DNA of 22,956 nt from assembly GCA_026002305.1 (NCBI GenBank), contig BOBI01000023.1, positions 1 through 22,956 on the forward strand. Direction: 5' to 3'. The translations under genes were made by a program, and so were the position numbers. The notes beneath the pieces were generated by a model. It saw only the letters and a list, made by a program, of their open reading frames with translations. It did no database searches and had not been told where the DNA came from. Shown one piece after another: positions 22,846-22,956 of this stretch; position 1 is the first letter of the stretch; each line of letters opens with the position of its first letter. The stretch comes from Spirochaetia bacterium. Lineage in GTDB: Bacteria > Spirochaetota > Spirochaetia > Treponematales > Breznakiellaceae.

Positions 22846-22956
22846 TCAACCGTCAGGAGGTTCACCGGCAATAGTGATTAGGAATGAATGCCAGTCTTCG
22901 TGGAAATAACGGCTCATTTCGTAACGCAAAGCCCAAAAAAAGGCGTCCCGTCTGCC
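22846..22956 (-). CDS. C-terminal fragment of an unidentified protein (cut by window edge)
   Basis: The minus strand entering at 22956 reads 36 codons and then TGA (22848 to 22846). The fragment is rich in aromatic and charged residues (RRDAFFWALRYEMSRYF, then EDWHSFLITIAG), which looks like real protein. One alternative minus frame stops early, while the other stays open for about 30 codons with an arginine/proline-rich reading. I cannot assign a family from so short a piece. It ends 66 bp upstream of thrS, which has its own promoter. Confidence 0.5.
   Translation of the reverse strand, partial: GRRDAFFWALRYEMSRYFHEDWHSFLITIAGEPPDG

Overview
The window most likely comes from a treponeme-like spirochete. 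No 16S rRNA gene or other decisive marker is present, so this rests on gene content. It has a threonyl-tRNA synthetase without the N-terminal TGS domain (as recalled for Borrelia), a Maf/DUF115-type protein of the flagellar glycosylation kind, and an unusually long N-terminal half of GAPDH. Composition is moderately AT-rich, genes are packed tightly, and I see no mobile element, phage gene, CRISPR array or rRNA. This is chromosomal core and housekeeping DNA.

Layout. 1-1323 (minus): the 5' part of a GAPDH gene (cut by the window edge) and a metallo-beta-lactamase-fold hydrolase. 1338-2336 (plus): an unrecognised membrane protein that appears to start at CTG, back-to-back with the hydrolase. 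2449-3675 (plus): an M20 metallopeptidase. 3753-3834: tRNA-Leu(GAG), followed 29 bp later by a Maf-type glycosyltransferase-like gene. 5759-8781 (plus): metN-metI and then a 546-residue protein that joins a complete-looking glutamate racemase to a complete-looking RsgA GTPase. 8813-12138 (plus): a single-chain aconitase overlapping a DUF58 protein. 12094-15922 (minus): yifB/comM, a D,D-carboxypeptidase and an RluA-type pseudouridine synthase. 16165-16683 (plus): a nitroreductase behind a strong hairpin. 16721-22779 (minus): thrS-mfd-plsC. At the right edge is the 3' end of one more minus-strand gene.

Functionally this is a housekeeping mix: cell-wall metabolism (racemase half, carboxypeptidase), translation and ribosome biogenesis (tRNA-Leu, ThrS, RsgA half, pseudouridine synthase), DNA repair (Mfd), lipid synthesis (PlsC), methionine uptake (MetNI) and central metabolism (GAPDH, aconitase). 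No stretch over 300 bp lacks a gene; the longest gap (15923-16164) holds a promoter-like element and a perfect inverted repeat.

The strongest unusual points are the MurI-RsgA fusion, the CTG-started gene whose Shine-Dalgarno abuts the start codon of its divergent neighbour, and several genes whose extended -10 promoter motif sits only 8-9 nt before an ATG without a Shine-Dalgarno, suggesting leaderless or nearly leaderless mRNAs. I did not find an evident new defence or mobile system.
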